Positions 44,549 through 53,411 of a stretch of 64,000 nt of DNA are shown one piece after another. Origin of the DNA: Gammaproteobacteria bacterium (GTDB lineage Bacteria > Pseudomonadota > Gammaproteobacteria > SZUA-229); the NCBI GenBank assembly GCA_016744065.1, contig JADGFA010000007.1, positions 1 through 64,000 of the forward strand, read 5' to 3'. The notes under the pieces were generated by a model, which had not been told where the DNA came from, did not search any database, and saw only the letters and a program-made list of their open reading frames with translations. Within the stretch, counting starts at the first letter, position 1; each line of letters starts with the position of its first letter. The position numbers were made by a program, and so were the translations under genes.

Positions 44549-45901
44549 ATGATAGAAAAAGTAGTTATAGCTAACCGGGGTGAAATCGCCCTGCGTATAT
44601 TACGTGCCTGTCGTGAAATGGGCATTAAAACCGTTGCCATTCACTCTGAAGCTGACCGTGATTTAAAACACGTACGCCTGGCAGATGAGTCTGTTTGTAT
44701 TGGCCCCGCTCCGTCAGATCAAAGTTACCTGAATATTCCCGCCATTATTAGTGCAGCAGAAGTTACCGATGCCATGGCGATACATCCAGGTTATGGATTC
44801 TTATCTGAAAATGCAGATTTTGCTGAACGGGTTGAAGACAGTGGATTTATTTTCATCGGCCCAACTGCCGACTCTATTCGGACGATGGGTGATAAAGTTG
44901 CCGCCATTTCAGCAATGCAGGAAGCTGGTGTACCTTGTGTGCCTGGCTCAGACGGCATAATAGATGAAGATAATAAGGAAGCCAATCTGCGTATTGCCAA
45001 AGAAATTGGTTACCCCATTATTATTAAAGCATCCGGTGGTGGTGGTGGCCGAGGTATGCGAGTAGTGCATACCGAAAGCGCATTGATCAGCTCTATTTCT
45101 TTAACCAAAGCAGAAGCGGCAGCGGCTTTTGGTAACGATAAAGTTTATATGGAAAAATATCTGGAACATCCACGTCATGTGGAAATTCAGGTATTATCTG
45201 ATGGGCAGGGCCACGCAGTACATTTAGGTGAACGCGATTGCTCCATGCAACGCCGCAACCAGAAAGTAGTTGAAGAAGCACCCGCTCCTGGCATCACTGA
45301 AGAACAACGCAATAAAATTGGTGCTGTGTGTGTAAATGCATGCCTGAAAATGAACTATCGTGGTGCAGGCACCTTTGAATTTTTATATGAAAACGGTGAA
45401 TTTTATTTTATCGAAATGAATACCCGGGTTCAGGTTGAGCACCCTGTAACAGAAATGGTTACGGGTATAGATATAGTTAAAGAACAACTCTATATTGCTG
45501 CCGGTGAGCCATTACGCTTAAAGCAGGAAGATATAAAAATAACAGGCCATGCCATTGAATGTCGTATCAATGCCGAGCACCACAAAACCTTTATTCCTTC
45601 ACCTGGCCTGATTACTCGCTACCACCCACCGGGTGGACCAGGTGTACGCGTTGAATCACATATTTATGCAGGCTATAAAGTACCGCCTCATTATGACTCA
45701 ATGATTGGTAAACTGATTTGTCATGGCGACACACGTGACGTTGCTATTGCACGCATGCAGGGCGCACTATCTGAAATGGTTATTGATGGAATCAATACCA
45801 GCACAAAATTACAGATAAGCATTATGCAAGATGCTAATTTTCAGGCCGGTGGTGCTAATATTCACTACCTTGAAAAGAAGCTTGAGGCGTCTCCTAAATA
45901 A
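44549..45901 (+). CDS. accC: Biotin carboxylase of acetyl-CoA carboxylase
   Basis: A 450-residue ATP-grasp carboxylase of normal length. It opens [20 protein letters not shown] (residues 5-24). The glycine-rich lid [14 protein letters not shown] lies near 160, followed by the metal-binding [20 protein letters not shown] and [13 protein letters not shown]. It carboxylates the biotin on AccB using bicarbonate and ATP. It follows accB after nine bases. prmA follows after 74 bases that contain a hairpin. Confidence 0.97.
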   Translation: MIEKVVIANRGEIALRILRACREMGIKTVAIHSEADRDLKHVRLADESVCIGPAPSDQSYLNIPAIISAAEVTDAMAIHPGYGFLSENADFAERVEDSGFIFIGPTADSIRTMGDKVAAISAMQEAGVPCVPGSDGIIDEDNKEANLRIAKEIGYPIIIKASGGGGGRGMRVVHTESALISSISLTKAEAAAAFGNDKVYMEKYLEHPRHVEIQVLSDGQGHAVHLGERDCSMQRRNQKVVEEAPAPGITEEQRNKIGAVCVNACLKMNYRGAGTFEFLYENGEFYFIEMNTRVQVEHPVTEMVTGIDIVKEQLYIAAGEPLRLKQEDIKITGHAIECRINAEHHKTFIPSPGLITRYHPPGGPGVRVESHIYAGYKVPPHYDSMIGKLICHGDTRDVAIARMQGALSEMVIDGINTSTKLQISIMQDANFQAGGANIHYLEKKLEASPK

Positions 45902-45916
45902 CATTGTCATAAAACA

Positions 45917-45963
45917 CCCCAGGGAGCATCGGTTTTTAAATAAAAACATTTTCTCTCTGGGGG
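45917..45963 (+). promoter_or_regulatory. Nested hairpin hiding a ribosome-binding site ahead of prmA
   Basis: CCCCAGGGAG (45917-45926) pairs with CTCTCTGGGG (45953-45962) with one wobble. Inside it GTTTTTA pairs with TAAAAAC (45932-45947). The right arm ends in GGGGG, which with the following A is the best Shine-Dalgarno candidate before prmA. A six-codon frame (M-I-L-W-R-I-stop, 45968-45988) starts four bases later and ends in TAATG, the ATG being the MPWIQL start of prmA. This suggests folding-dependent, coupled translation. It could equally be an incidental structure. Confidence 0.5.
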
Positions 45964-45987
45964 ACTTATGATTCTATGGCGAATATA

Positions 45988-46893
45988 ATGCCCTGGATCC
46001 AATTAACGCTCCAAACCAATAAAGCCAATAACGACAAAGCTGAACAGGCCCTGTTCGATGCTGGTGCACTCTCAGTCACCTTTCGAGATGCCGAAGATAA
46101 TCCCGTTTTAGAACCGCTTCCTGGTGAAACGCCTTTATGGGATGAAATTATTCTTACTGGCCTGTTTGAAGCTGATATCAATACGGCCGCATTAACATCA
46201 AAAATAAAAATTCAACTGGGCGAACAGACCTCACTCAAACTGGAAGCACTAGAAGATAAAGACTGGGTTCGTGCATGGATGGACGACTATAAACCAATGC
46301 AATTTGGTAAACGTTTATGGGTCTGCCCTAAACATTTACCCCCACCACAACCGGATGCTGTAAATTTAATGCTCGACCCAGGTTTAGCATTTGGTACCGG
46401 CACCCACCCTACAACAGCTTTATGTCTTGAGTGGTTAGATTCTATTGAGAGCCTGTCTAATAAACAGGTTTTAGATTTTGGTTGTGGCTCTGGTGTACTG
46501 GCAATCGGCGCACTCATGTTAGGTGCAAAACATTGCGATGCGACTGATATCGATCCACAGGCTATTATTGCAAGTAAAAACAATGCCATTGAAAATCATG
46601 TCGCTGAAAAATTAGACCTGTATCTACCCTCTGACATGCCTGACAGCCAATTGTATGAAAATTATGATATTGTACTGGCTAATATTTTAGCTGGCCCATT
46701 AACCACGTTAGCAGAACAACTGGCGAACTACTGTAAGGCCGACGGTTATATTGTTTTATCTGGAATACTGGAAACTCAGTCAGAAAAAATCATCCAGGCT
46801 TATTCACCCTGGTTTAATATGCAACCGATTACTGTAAAAGGTGACTGGATAAGAATCACGGGTAAAAAATTAAAGGTCGCACTCAAAACATAA
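45988..46893 (+). CDS. prmA: Ribosomal protein L11 methyltransferase
   Basis: A SAM-dependent methyltransferase that trimethylates ribosomal protein L11. The chosen start at 45988 gives MPWIQLTLQTNKANND, the usual PrmA N-terminus, 301 residues. An in-frame ATG four codons earlier (45976) is an alternative. Motifs are LDPGLAFGTGTHPTTALCLE (residues ~131-150), the SAM site LDFGCGSGVLAIGALMLGA (~163-181) and the DIVLANILAGPL catalytic N-x-x-x-x-P-L-type block. It is downstream of accC and ends one base before the zinc-ribbon gene. Confidence 0.93.
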   Translation: MPWIQLTLQTNKANNDKAEQALFDAGALSVTFRDAEDNPVLEPLPGETPLWDEIILTGLFEADINTAALTSKIKIQLGEQTSLKLEALEDKDWVRAWMDDYKPMQFGKRLWVCPKHLPPPQPDAVNLMLDPGLAFGTGTHPTTALCLEWLDSIESLSNKQVLDFGCGSGVLAIGALMLGAKHCDATDIDPQAIIASKNNAIENHVAEKLDLYLPSDMPDSQLYENYDIVLANILAGPLTTLAEQLANYCKADGYIVLSGILETQSEKIIQAYSPWFNMQPITVKGDWIRITGKKLKVALKT

Positions 46894-46894
46894 T

Positions 46895-47644
46895 ATGCAA
46901 ACTGAATGCCCACACTGTAATACCGTATTTCGCGTAAAAGAAACCGAACTGGAACAGGCTGATGGCCAGGTTCGTTGTGGACATTGTCTTGCAGTATTCA
47001 CAGCTGACAACCCTTATACCAGCTTTCAGGCAGAGCAACACTTAAATGAACCTGAAAACACACCAATAGACATCAATATAAATAGCCTCAACGTAGATAC
47101 CAGCCACATTGTCGCGGATGTTATTCCACCTGAATTACGTGCAGAATCAAGAAAAAACAAATACCACTTTGGCGTTTTCAGTACACTCATATTAACACTG
47201 GCCATATTAGCAGGTATCGCTGGACTGTTTTTACAATACGCTTATTATAATCGTGATAGTCTGGTAAAAATAACTGATTTACGCCCCTGGCTAAACATTA
47301 TGTGCCAACAGGCCAATTGCACATTAGCGCCAGCAAAAGATCTAAAATCAATCACCCTCAATAACAAAAATATTTTTTCCCACCCAAATGCAAAAAACGC
47401 TCTCATGATTTCTGCAAGCATCATTAATCAGGCTGATTTTTCTCAGGACTATCCTGTTATTGAATTACGTTTTGAAGACATACGGGGAAAAACAATTGCG
47501 GGGCGACGCTTTAATGCGACTGAGTATTTAGGAGTCCCCGAAGATCAAATTTCAAAAATGCAACCAGACATACCGGTAAATATTAATCTGGAAATTAAAG
47601 ATCCAGGAAATGACATGGTTAGCTACGAATTTGAATTTTTATAA
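46895..47644 (+). CDS. Zinc-ribbon DUF3426 membrane protein
   Basis: A 249-residue protein. An N-terminal MJ0042-type zinc ribbon uses C5, C8, C28 and C31 (CPHC and CGHC). A single membrane helix lies at about residues 92-115 (FSTLILTLAILAGIAGLFLQ), then a periplasmic DUF3426 domain, with WLNIMCQQANCTLAPAKDL and IELRFEDIRGKTIAGRRF. It directly follows prmA, the usual gammaproteobacterial position. Function is unknown. It follows so closely that it must share the prmA message. Confidence 0.85.
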   Translation: MQTECPHCNTVFRVKETELEQADGQVRCGHCLAVFTADNPYTSFQAEQHLNEPENTPIDININSLNVDTSHIVADVIPPELRAESRKNKYHFGVFSTLILTLAILAGIAGLFLQYAYYNRDSLVKITDLRPWLNIMCQQANCTLAPAKDLKSITLNNKNIFSHPNAKNALMISASIINQADFSQDYPVIELRFEDIRGKTIAGRRFNATEYLGVPEDQISKMQPDIPVNINLEIKDPGNDMVSYEFEFL

Positions 47645-47789
47645 AGAATTAAGAAACAACTAAAGCCAACAATTAAATATACATTAAAAAAATTTTCGTC
47701 GCTAATACAGGCTCTTAAATTAAACATAAACGAATCACTCAACTCGCTTGGCTTCACTCTCTTAAAAACAAGGCATCAGAATAGACAAT

Positions 47790-48059
47790 TTAAAATTGAT
47801 CATAATGCCCGCCAATAGCAAAGATATAAATATAATCTTCATCGTATTTATAAATAATGCGGTCTTTCTGACTGATGCGCCGAGACCATAAACCGGAAAG
47901 ATTATGCTTTAATGGTTCAGGTTTTCCTGTTCCAGTACTCGGATCATCACAAAGCACTTCCTTTAACAAACGACAAAGTTCTTTATGTAGCTTTTTATCT
48001 TTTAACCTAAGTTCTTCATATACAGCCCAGGTATTACCCTCAAATACCAGTGATCTCAT
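47790..48059 (-). CDS. YoeB/Txe-family toxin
   Basis: An 89-residue toxin of the YoeB/Txe group (RelE superfamily). Visible are AVYEELRLKDKKLHKELCRL, the substrate-contact segment GLWSRRISQKDRIIYK and the C-terminal active-site residues of GGHYDQF (H85, Y86), all of which are typical. YoeB cleaves mRNA at the ribosome when the antitoxin is lost. It overlaps the antitoxin gene by 20 bases and is transcribed after it. Confidence 0.9.
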   Translation of the reverse strand: MRSLVFEGNTWAVYEELRLKDKKLHKELCRLLKEVLCDDPSTGTGKPEPLKHNLSGLWSRRISQKDRIIYKYDEDYIYIFAIGGHYDQF

Positions 48060-48312
48060 CTAGCTCTCCGGCAGCAGGCTCATATCCTTTATTTTTCGTG
48101 TTTGTAGCAGCAGAAGCGGCTATTTGTTTCATTAAGTCATTGTTTTGTAAAACATATAACGTCTCTTGCTCACGCTCCCAGTCGTTAGCGCTCAAAACAA
48201 TAAAGTCATCACCATTTCGGCGTGTAACTTTCAAGGGTAAATGCTGCGTAACTACCTGTTCCACAAAGAATTTCAGGTTGTTTCTAAATTTATTCACACT
48301 TATACTGTTCAT
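48040..48312 (-). CDS. YefM/Phd-family antitoxin
   Basis: A Phd/YefM antitoxin, about 90 residues from the ATG at 48312 (MNSISVNKFRNNLKFFVEQV). An ATG three codons earlier is also possible. The DNA-binding N-terminal domain includes LPLKVTRRNGDDFIVLSAND, the standard Phd/YefM beta-strand pair, and the C-terminal flexible arm wraps the toxin. It lies upstream of the toxin gene and should repress the operon with it. The pair lies between the DUF3426 gene and DUF2058, beside an uncharacterised gene. Confidence 0.88.
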   Translation of the reverse strand: MNSISVNKFRNNLKFFVEQVVTQHLPLKVTRRNGDDFIVLSANDWEREQETLYVLQNNDLMKQIAASAATNTKNKGYEPAAGELDEITGI

Positions 48313-48444
48313 TGCACCCACCCTCTAAATGCCGTACTGAAACACCATACATAATGGTAGTGACTCCCTGACAAGTCAATTTACAGCAAGCACAAAAAAT
48401 GCGTCGTGTTATTTCAAACTTTAGATGTATATGGGGTAAATATA

Positions 48445-48846
48445 ATGATAAAACTCTTTTTTAGTTATTTATTAAAAATTAATTTTGTTAACAAAAAACG
48501 TAAGCTTGAAGCATCTTCAAAATTTAGAGAAGCTTTCTCCGAGGAAATATCAAAATGTAAAATACCCGGTGATTTCAAAATTAAAGAAATATTATTTAAC
48601 GCACGGCTAAAACATCAAGAAGCAGTAACACTATTTGAGCCATTTATTGAAAAATCAAATCTGGATAGCTTTAAGCAAACATGGGAAAAATATTGCGAAT
48701 TACACCGCTACCCTGGATCAAATGTGCTAGCTCCAGAAACAGGCATTGGAAAGGAAGGTTGTTTACGGGAAATCACTGAAGCCGAACAAAGAGAATTATC
48801 TCTTTCACACTTAAATAAATTAATAAATTATGCAATCGTTAAATAA
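48445..48846 (+). CDS. Hypothetical protein
   Basis: A 133-residue basic protein from the ATG at 48445 (MIKLFFSYLLKINFVNK), with GGGGTAAATATA just upstream. A longer version starting at 48406 with GTG is less convincing. It is helical, with a charged central part (FREAFSEEISKCKIPGDFKI and ARLKHQEAVTLFEPFI). It ends in a Leu/Ile-rich helix. No family recognised. It is divergent from the toxin-antitoxin pair, and the gap of about 130 bases is shared. Confidence 0.55.
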   Translation: MIKLFFSYLLKINFVNKKRKLEASSKFREAFSEEISKCKIPGDFKIKEILFNARLKHQEAVTLFEPFIEKSNLDSFKQTWEKYCELHRYPGSNVLAPETGIGKEGCLREITEAEQRELSLSHLNKLINYAIVK

Positions 48847-48960
48847 GGGGCCTGGCATAAAAACTCAACAAGAAAAGCACCGCACCTGTTTCAATAAATA
48901 CATGTCATAACAATATACACTTTAGATAAAAATTAAAACTATATGGGGTAAGTAAGCTTT

Positions 48961-49500
48961 TCACCAGGTCAAATCATCCGGCACTTCAAAGTCCGCATAT
49001 GGGTCATTTTCATCTTTTATTTCTTCTTCAAAAATAACCACTCGCTTTGCATTACGTTGTTGTATTTTTTCTGCAATCGCCAATGGAATCAGCTCATAGA
49101 TACCTTCTATACGTGCAATACCTAAAGTACCTTTAACCAACTGCTGTTTCATTTCACTATTAATATAAATTTTCTTAACTTTATTCTGATGCTCGAAGTT
49201 ATAAGAAATATCACAGCCTTCATCACGATTAAGTTTATTCGCTAGAATAAGCTGATTGATTTCCGCAGACAAGGCTTTTCCTTTTGCCTGTTCCCGCTTC
49301 TTTTTGTTTAAATCACGATCACGTGCTGCTTTTTCTTCTGCTTCTTTTGTGATTTTAAGCTGTGCAGTATTATCTGATTTTATTTTTTTATTATTATGCT
49401 GCTGCTTTTTCTTTTTATGTTTATCCTGCTGCGCTTTTTGCACCTGCTGCTTACTTACCACACCAGCTTTAAGGAATTGTTCTGCGAAAGGGTTGCTCAT
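48961..49500 (-). CDS. DUF2058 family protein
   Basis: A 179-residue highly charged protein. It starts MSNPFAEQFLKAGVVSKQQV, then a long Lys/Gln coil (QQDKHKKKKQQHNNKKIKSD, residues ~25-44). The C-terminal half has the conserved RDEGCDISYNFEHQNKVKKIYI and RIEGIYELIPLAIAEKI segments. This is the DUF2058 (E. coli YaiL) family, nucleoprotein-like proteins of unknown function that may bind nucleic acid. It is isolated on the minus strand. Confidence 0.88.
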   Translation of the reverse strand: MSNPFAEQFLKAGVVSKQQVQKAQQDKHKKKKQQHNNKKIKSDNTAQLKITKEAEEKAARDRDLNKKKREQAKGKALSAEINQLILANKLNRDEGCDISYNFEHQNKVKKIYINSEMKQQLVKGTLGIARIEGIYELIPLAIAEKIQQRNAKRVVIFEEEIKDENDPYADFEVPDDLTW

Positions 49501-49578
49501 TGGGCTATCTCAAAAATATCTCTTAATATAAAGAAGGGCTGTATTTTACCGGTATTTCACCATAATGTCTTGTCCCTG

Positions 49579-50469
49579 CTACCATAACCAGGCGGCTCCT
49601 CTCACACCACTGGAATCACCGTATTCAGGCGCTACCAGTCGGGTACTGACAATATCGGAAAATACATAGCGAGTTAATAATTCGGGTACATTTTTATAAA
49701 GCCTTTGCACATTAGACAAACCACCACCCAATACAATCACATCAGGGTCTAATATATTAATAACATGGGCCAGGCCTCGTGCCAGTCGATCTTCATAACG
49801 CGACAAACACTTTTCGGCTTCATGCTGGGCATTATTGGCCAGCTCTACTATTTCGACGGCACTCAGCTTATTACCTGTTACTTGCTGGTAATCATGTGTC
49901 AGACCAGGACCAGACAAAAAGGTTTCCAGACAACCCTGCTTTCCACAGTAGCACTCAGGGCCGGGCAGCTCATCCGCCTCTGGCCATGGTAAGGGGTTAT
50001 GCCCCCACTCGCCGGCAATTGCATTTGGCCCATCTAACACGTGTCCATTAACAACAACACCTGCCCCAGTACCTGTACCGATTATTACACCAAAAACAAC
50101 ATCTGCACCTTTTGCAGCACCATCAATGGCTTCTGACAATGCAAAGCAATTAGCATCATTTGTTATACGAATATCCCGAGCAAGCTTTTTTTCAAGGTCC
50201 TGTTTTACTGGTTTTCCATTCATACAAGTCGAATTAGAATTGCGTAATAATCCACTAACGGGTGATAATGAACCTGGAGTTCCAATACCAATACTACCCG
50301 ACTGTTTAACGGATGATTCTATAGCATGCACTAGCTCAACAACTGCATTCAATGTTGCCAGATAATCACCCGATGGCGTTGCAACACGCTGGCGAATTAG
50401 CGACTGTCCATTATCATCCAGCGCAATACCTTCAATTTTGGTACCGCCTAAATCTATACCTATTCGCAT
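49579..50469 (-). CDS. ROK family sugar kinase, fructokinase-like
   Basis: A 296-residue ROK-family kinase. The N-terminal ATP site is IGIDLGGTKIEGIALDD (residues 3-19). GVIIGTGTGAGVVVNGHVLD lies near 128-147, and the zinc-binding GPECYCGKQGCLETFLSGPG near 170-189. DPDVIVLGGGLSNVQRLY lies near the end. The sequence resembles the Mak (manno(fructo)kinase) and NagK type. It phosphorylates a hexose at C6, the exact sugar being uncertain. It precedes the adenosyltransferase gene after a gap of 54 bases, though not functionally related. Confidence 0.85.
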   Translation of the reverse strand: MRIGIDLGGTKIEGIALDDNGQSLIRQRVATPSGDYLATLNAVVELVHAIESSVKQSGSIGIGTPGSLSPVSGLLRNSNSTCMNGKPVKQDLEKKLARDIRITNDANCFALSEAIDGAAKGADVVFGVIIGTGTGAGVVVNGHVLDGPNAIAGEWGHNPLPWPEADELPGPECYCGKQGCLETFLSGPGLTHDYQQVTGNKLSAVEIVELANNAQHEAEKCLSRYEDRLARGLAHVINILDPDVIVLGGGLSNVQRLYKNVPELLTRYVFSDIVSTRLVAPEYGDSSGVRGAAWLW

Positions 50470-50523
50470 ACTAAATGCCTGTTATTTTTTAACCTTCATT
50501 TATTAACGTTTATTTATCATAAT

Positions 50524-51078
50524 TCATTTATTAAAGCGATCAGACTGCCAGTAAACCTCATCTATACTTTCCAGCTTATTTAAAATTCTAGCCGCAACAA
50601 ATAACCAGTCAGATAAACGATTAATATAAGCTAACAATTCTTCACGAATAGTTATGTGTGAATTTAAAGAAACCAGCGTTCGCTCAGTACGCCGACAAAT
50701 TGTACGTGCCATATGACAAAAACAGGAAGCCTCTGCACCGCCAGGTAAAATAAATTCCTCTAAAGGCTCAAGCTGCTCATTCATCGCATTCAGTGTATTT
50801 TCCAGCCAGTCTATACGCTGCTGATTTATTTTTTCATACTCAGGCATCGCCAACTGACCTCCCAGATTAAACAGGTCGTGCTGAATGCTAATCATATTTT
50901 CCCGAACCTCACCCGGCTGACATTTATGAATAACCAGGCCCAGCATACTATTTAACTCATCAACATCACCAATAGTATGCATCTGTAAACTGTCTTTGGA
51001 CAATCTACTGCCATCTGCCATGCCTGTGGTGCCTTTGTCACCCTTACGGGTATAAATTTTTGAAAGTCGATAACCCAC
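50524..51078 (-). CDS. Cob(I)alamin adenosyltransferase, PduO type
   Basis: A 184-residue PduO-type ATP:corrinoid adenosyltransferase. The N-terminal nucleotide site is YTRKGDKGTTGMADGSRLSK (residues ~9-28), with VDELNSMLGLV near 39-49. The conserved RTICRRTERTLVSL (~125-138) and YINRLSDWLFVAAR (~151-164) follow. It converts cobalamin to its adenosyl form. It is divergent from btuC across 84 bases, so uptake and conversion are controlled side by side. Confidence 0.94.
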   Translation of the reverse strand: MGYRLSKIYTRKGDKGTTGMADGSRLSKDSLQMHTIGDVDELNSMLGLVIHKCQPGEVRENMISIQHDLFNLGGQLAMPEYEKINQQRIDWLENTLNAMNEQLEPLEEFILPGGAEASCFCHMARTICRRTERTLVSLNSHITIREELLAYINRLSDWLFVAARILNKLESIDEVYWQSDRFNK

Positions 51079-51162
51079 GGTTTAAACCTGTATATTAATT
51101 AAGTCATTTAAGCTTATAATCACTCCGACATAAAATAAACTATATGCACTAAACTTTTCGCA

Positions 51163-52158
51163 ATGCAAAAACCCTTAACTGTATTAATTCTGCTTATTTT
51201 CATTAGCATCATTAGCTTTGTCATTGCATTATCTGTTGGCAGCTTACCCCTTTCTTTCATGGACGTACTACAGACATTACAGGGCAAAGGCAGCCCCATT
51301 ACTCATAGCATAATTTATGACCTACGCCTGCCCAGAGCTTATGTGGCCTTTATCACCGGAGGGCTATTGGCCCTTGCAGGCATGTTAATGCAGGTATTAC
51401 TACGCAACCCTCTGGCCGATCCCTACATACTGGGCATTTCAGGTGGTGCATCTGTTGGTGCCATGCTGGCCATTTCAATGGGTTTTAGCGGTTTAATTTC
51501 AGGCAGTGCTTTCATTGGCTCACTAATATCCATTATTTTAGTCTTTGGTCTGTCCCACGGCCAGGGGAACTGGAACCCTTCCCGCCTGTTACTCACTGGT
51601 GTCGTCATTGCAGCAGGCTGGGGGGCGATTATTAATTTCATACTGACAATGAGCCCGGAACGCCCACTTAAAGGCATGCTGTTCTGGTTAATGGGTGACC
51701 TGAGCCATGCACAGATCGAACACCTGAACAGCCCAATATTACCTCTGGTTTTAATTACTGGTTTATTACTTAGTCTGGCAATGGCGCGCTCATTAAATAT
51801 ACTCGCCCAGGGTGAAATGCAGGCTCGAATACTGGGTATAGCCCTTAGCCCCATCCGGCTCAGTTTATTTTTACTCGCCTCTGCCCTCACTGCGGTAGCC
51901 GTTACTCATGCTGGCAGCATTGGTTTTATTGGCCTTATTGTTCCCCACATGATGCGCCTATTAATGAGCAGTGACCATCGCTGGTTGGCACCCGCATCCG
52001 TATTAGCTGGCGGCAGCTTATTACTGCTTTCAGATACGATTGCGCGCACTCTGATTGCTCCCCAACAATTACCCGTAGGCGTCATTACCGCATTTATGGG
52101 TGTACCTGTATTTTTATATTTATTAAATCGGGGCTATCGCCAACAGGCAATATTGTGA
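51163..52158 (+). CDS. btuC: Vitamin B12 (FecCD-type) ABC transporter permease
   Basis: A 331-residue membrane permease with about ten hydrophobic segments. It has family motifs LRLPRAYVAFITGGLLALAG (residues ~50-69), QVLLRNPLADPYILGISGGA (~76-95), and the ABC-contact region GLIVPHMMRLL near 260. FecCD permeases also move siderophores. I choose BtuC because the gene is next to a cobalamin adenosyltransferase, a B12 riboswitch and a BtuB-like receptor. It overlaps btuD by four bases. Confidence 0.85.
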   Translation: MQKPLTVLILLIFISIISFVIALSVGSLPLSFMDVLQTLQGKGSPITHSIIYDLRLPRAYVAFITGGLLALAGMLMQVLLRNPLADPYILGISGGASVGAMLAISMGFSGLISGSAFIGSLISIILVFGLSHGQGNWNPSRLLLTGVVIAAGWGAIINFILTMSPERPLKGMLFWLMGDLSHAQIEHLNSPILPLVLITGLLLSLAMARSLNILAQGEMQARILGIALSPIRLSLFLLASALTAVAVTHAGSIGFIGLIVPHMMRLLMSSDHRWLAPASVLAGGSLLLLSDTIARTLIAPQQLPVGVITAFMGVPVFLYLLNRGYRQQAIL

Positions 52159-52922
52159 GCCTTCTACAGACATCACAACTCGATGTTCACATAGCCAGTA
52201 CCCAGGTTTGCAATAACTTAAATATAAACTGCAAGCCAGGTGAAATATGGGGAATACTGGGTAGAAATGGCAAGGGTAAAACCACTCTGTTACACAGCTT
52301 TGCCGGGCTATACCCTATTCATGGAGGAAAAATTTTTTTACAGCAAAAAGAAATACAGGACTTATCACGCCGCCAGATAGCACAACAACTGGGGGTTTTA
52401 CTTCAGCACCATGAAGACAGCTTTCCCGCGAATGTAATTGAAACCGTTCTTACCGGTCGTCACCCCCATATCAATCACTGGCAGTGGGAAAGTAAACATG
52501 ATTTTAAACTCGCCCACGACGCACTGGAAACCGTGCAACTGTCTCACCTGAAGCATCGCTTAATTAACCAGCTATCCGGAGGTGAGCGCCAACGGGTTGC
52601 CATTGCAACATTAATAACTCAAAACCCACGCCTTATGCTAATGGATGAACCCAATAGTCATCTGGATCTTAAATATCAGATTCAATTACTGCAAACCCTT
52701 TGTCAAGAGGCCAGAACACAACAAAAAACCATTATCATGACACTGCATGACCTTAATCTTGCCGCACGCTTTTGTGACAAACTCATTTTACTCATGGGTG
52801 AAGGTGAAACCATAACCGGCAATACAAACACACTGCTTAATGAAGAAAACCTGCACAGACTTTATGATTACCCTGTTAGCCGTTTTGATACTGACAATTA
52901 CCCCATGTTCGTAGCAAAATAA
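52155..52922 (+). CDS. btuD: Vitamin B12 ABC transporter ATP-binding protein
   Basis: A 255-residue ABC ATPase that begins with GTG overlapping the btuC end. Walker A is GRNGKGKTT (residues ~37-45), the signature LSGGERQRVAIATL near 141-154, Walker B RLMLMDEPNSHLD near 162-174, and the H-loop in MTLHDLNLAARFCD. It energises the permease. The riboswitch begins about 160 bases after its stop codon, so the btuCD message probably ends before it. Confidence 0.87.
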   Translation: MSLLQTSQLDVHIASTQVCNNLNINCKPGEIWGILGRNGKGKTTLLHSFAGLYPIHGGKIFLQQKEIQDLSRRQIAQQLGVLLQHHEDSFPANVIETVLTGRHPHINHWQWESKHDFKLAHDALETVQLSHLKHRLINQLSGGERQRVAIATLITQNPRLMLMDEPNSHLDLKYQIQLLQTLCQEARTQQKTIIMTLHDLNLAARFCDKLILLMGEGETITGNTNTLLNEENLHRLYDYPVSRFDTDNYPMFVAK

Positions 52923-53079
52923 ATAATAGCGTTAAAAAATAAACCAGAAAATATTCACCCTTCATTCTTTGTTTAAAAGCCCGGCCAATCAACTTTCTGG
53001 CCTTTGCATCTGATCATTACAACATCAATAGCGTTATTTATCATTGAATTTTAGCCGTAAAAAAGGTATCTTTGATGTC
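52923..53079. other. Intergenic region upstream of the riboswitch
   Basis: About 155 bases, AT-rich. CCCGGCCAATCAACTTTCTGG contains no strong terminator. The promoter that makes the riboswitch leader should lie here, but no confident -35/-10 pair is assigned. Confidence 0.4.
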
Positions 53080-53270
53080 CCTTATCAGGTGTCCAACGGT
53101 ATTTCATACCAACGGATTAAACGGGAAACTGGTGCGAAAAAATATTTCAATGCCAGTGCTGCCCCCGCAACGGTAAGCGTTTAAGCGAAGACAATACAGC
53201 CACTGTGCCAACTATTCCGGCATGGGAAGGCGTCAACGTTATACGTGAGCCCGGAGACCGGCCCGATAAA
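53080..53270 (+). ncRNA. Cobalamin riboswitch
   Basis: An adenosylcobalamin-type riboswitch. It contains the conserved stretches CGGGAAACTGGTGCGAA, the core GCTGCCCCCGCAACGGTAAG (53158-53177), AGCCACTG (B12 box), GGGAAGGCG and GAGCCCGGAGACCGGCCC at the 3' side. Downstream a hairpin, CCTGTTT / AAACAGG at 53279-53298, precedes a short T-rich run and may be part of the expression platform. It sits 142 bases before the receptor gene, so it should switch off btuB and the genes behind it when cobalamin is plentiful. Coordinates are approximate at the ends. Confidence 0.95.
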
Positions 53271-53411
53271 ACAATAAGCCTGTTTGCATAAAAACAGGTT
53301 TAGTTACATCACGGCGCGGCGGGCGACCATGACAAATAATCAAATGCATTTCACAATTGTTTTGTTTGTTCGTTAACCTCCTGACGCCATAGATATTGCT
53401 GGACGGCTTGC

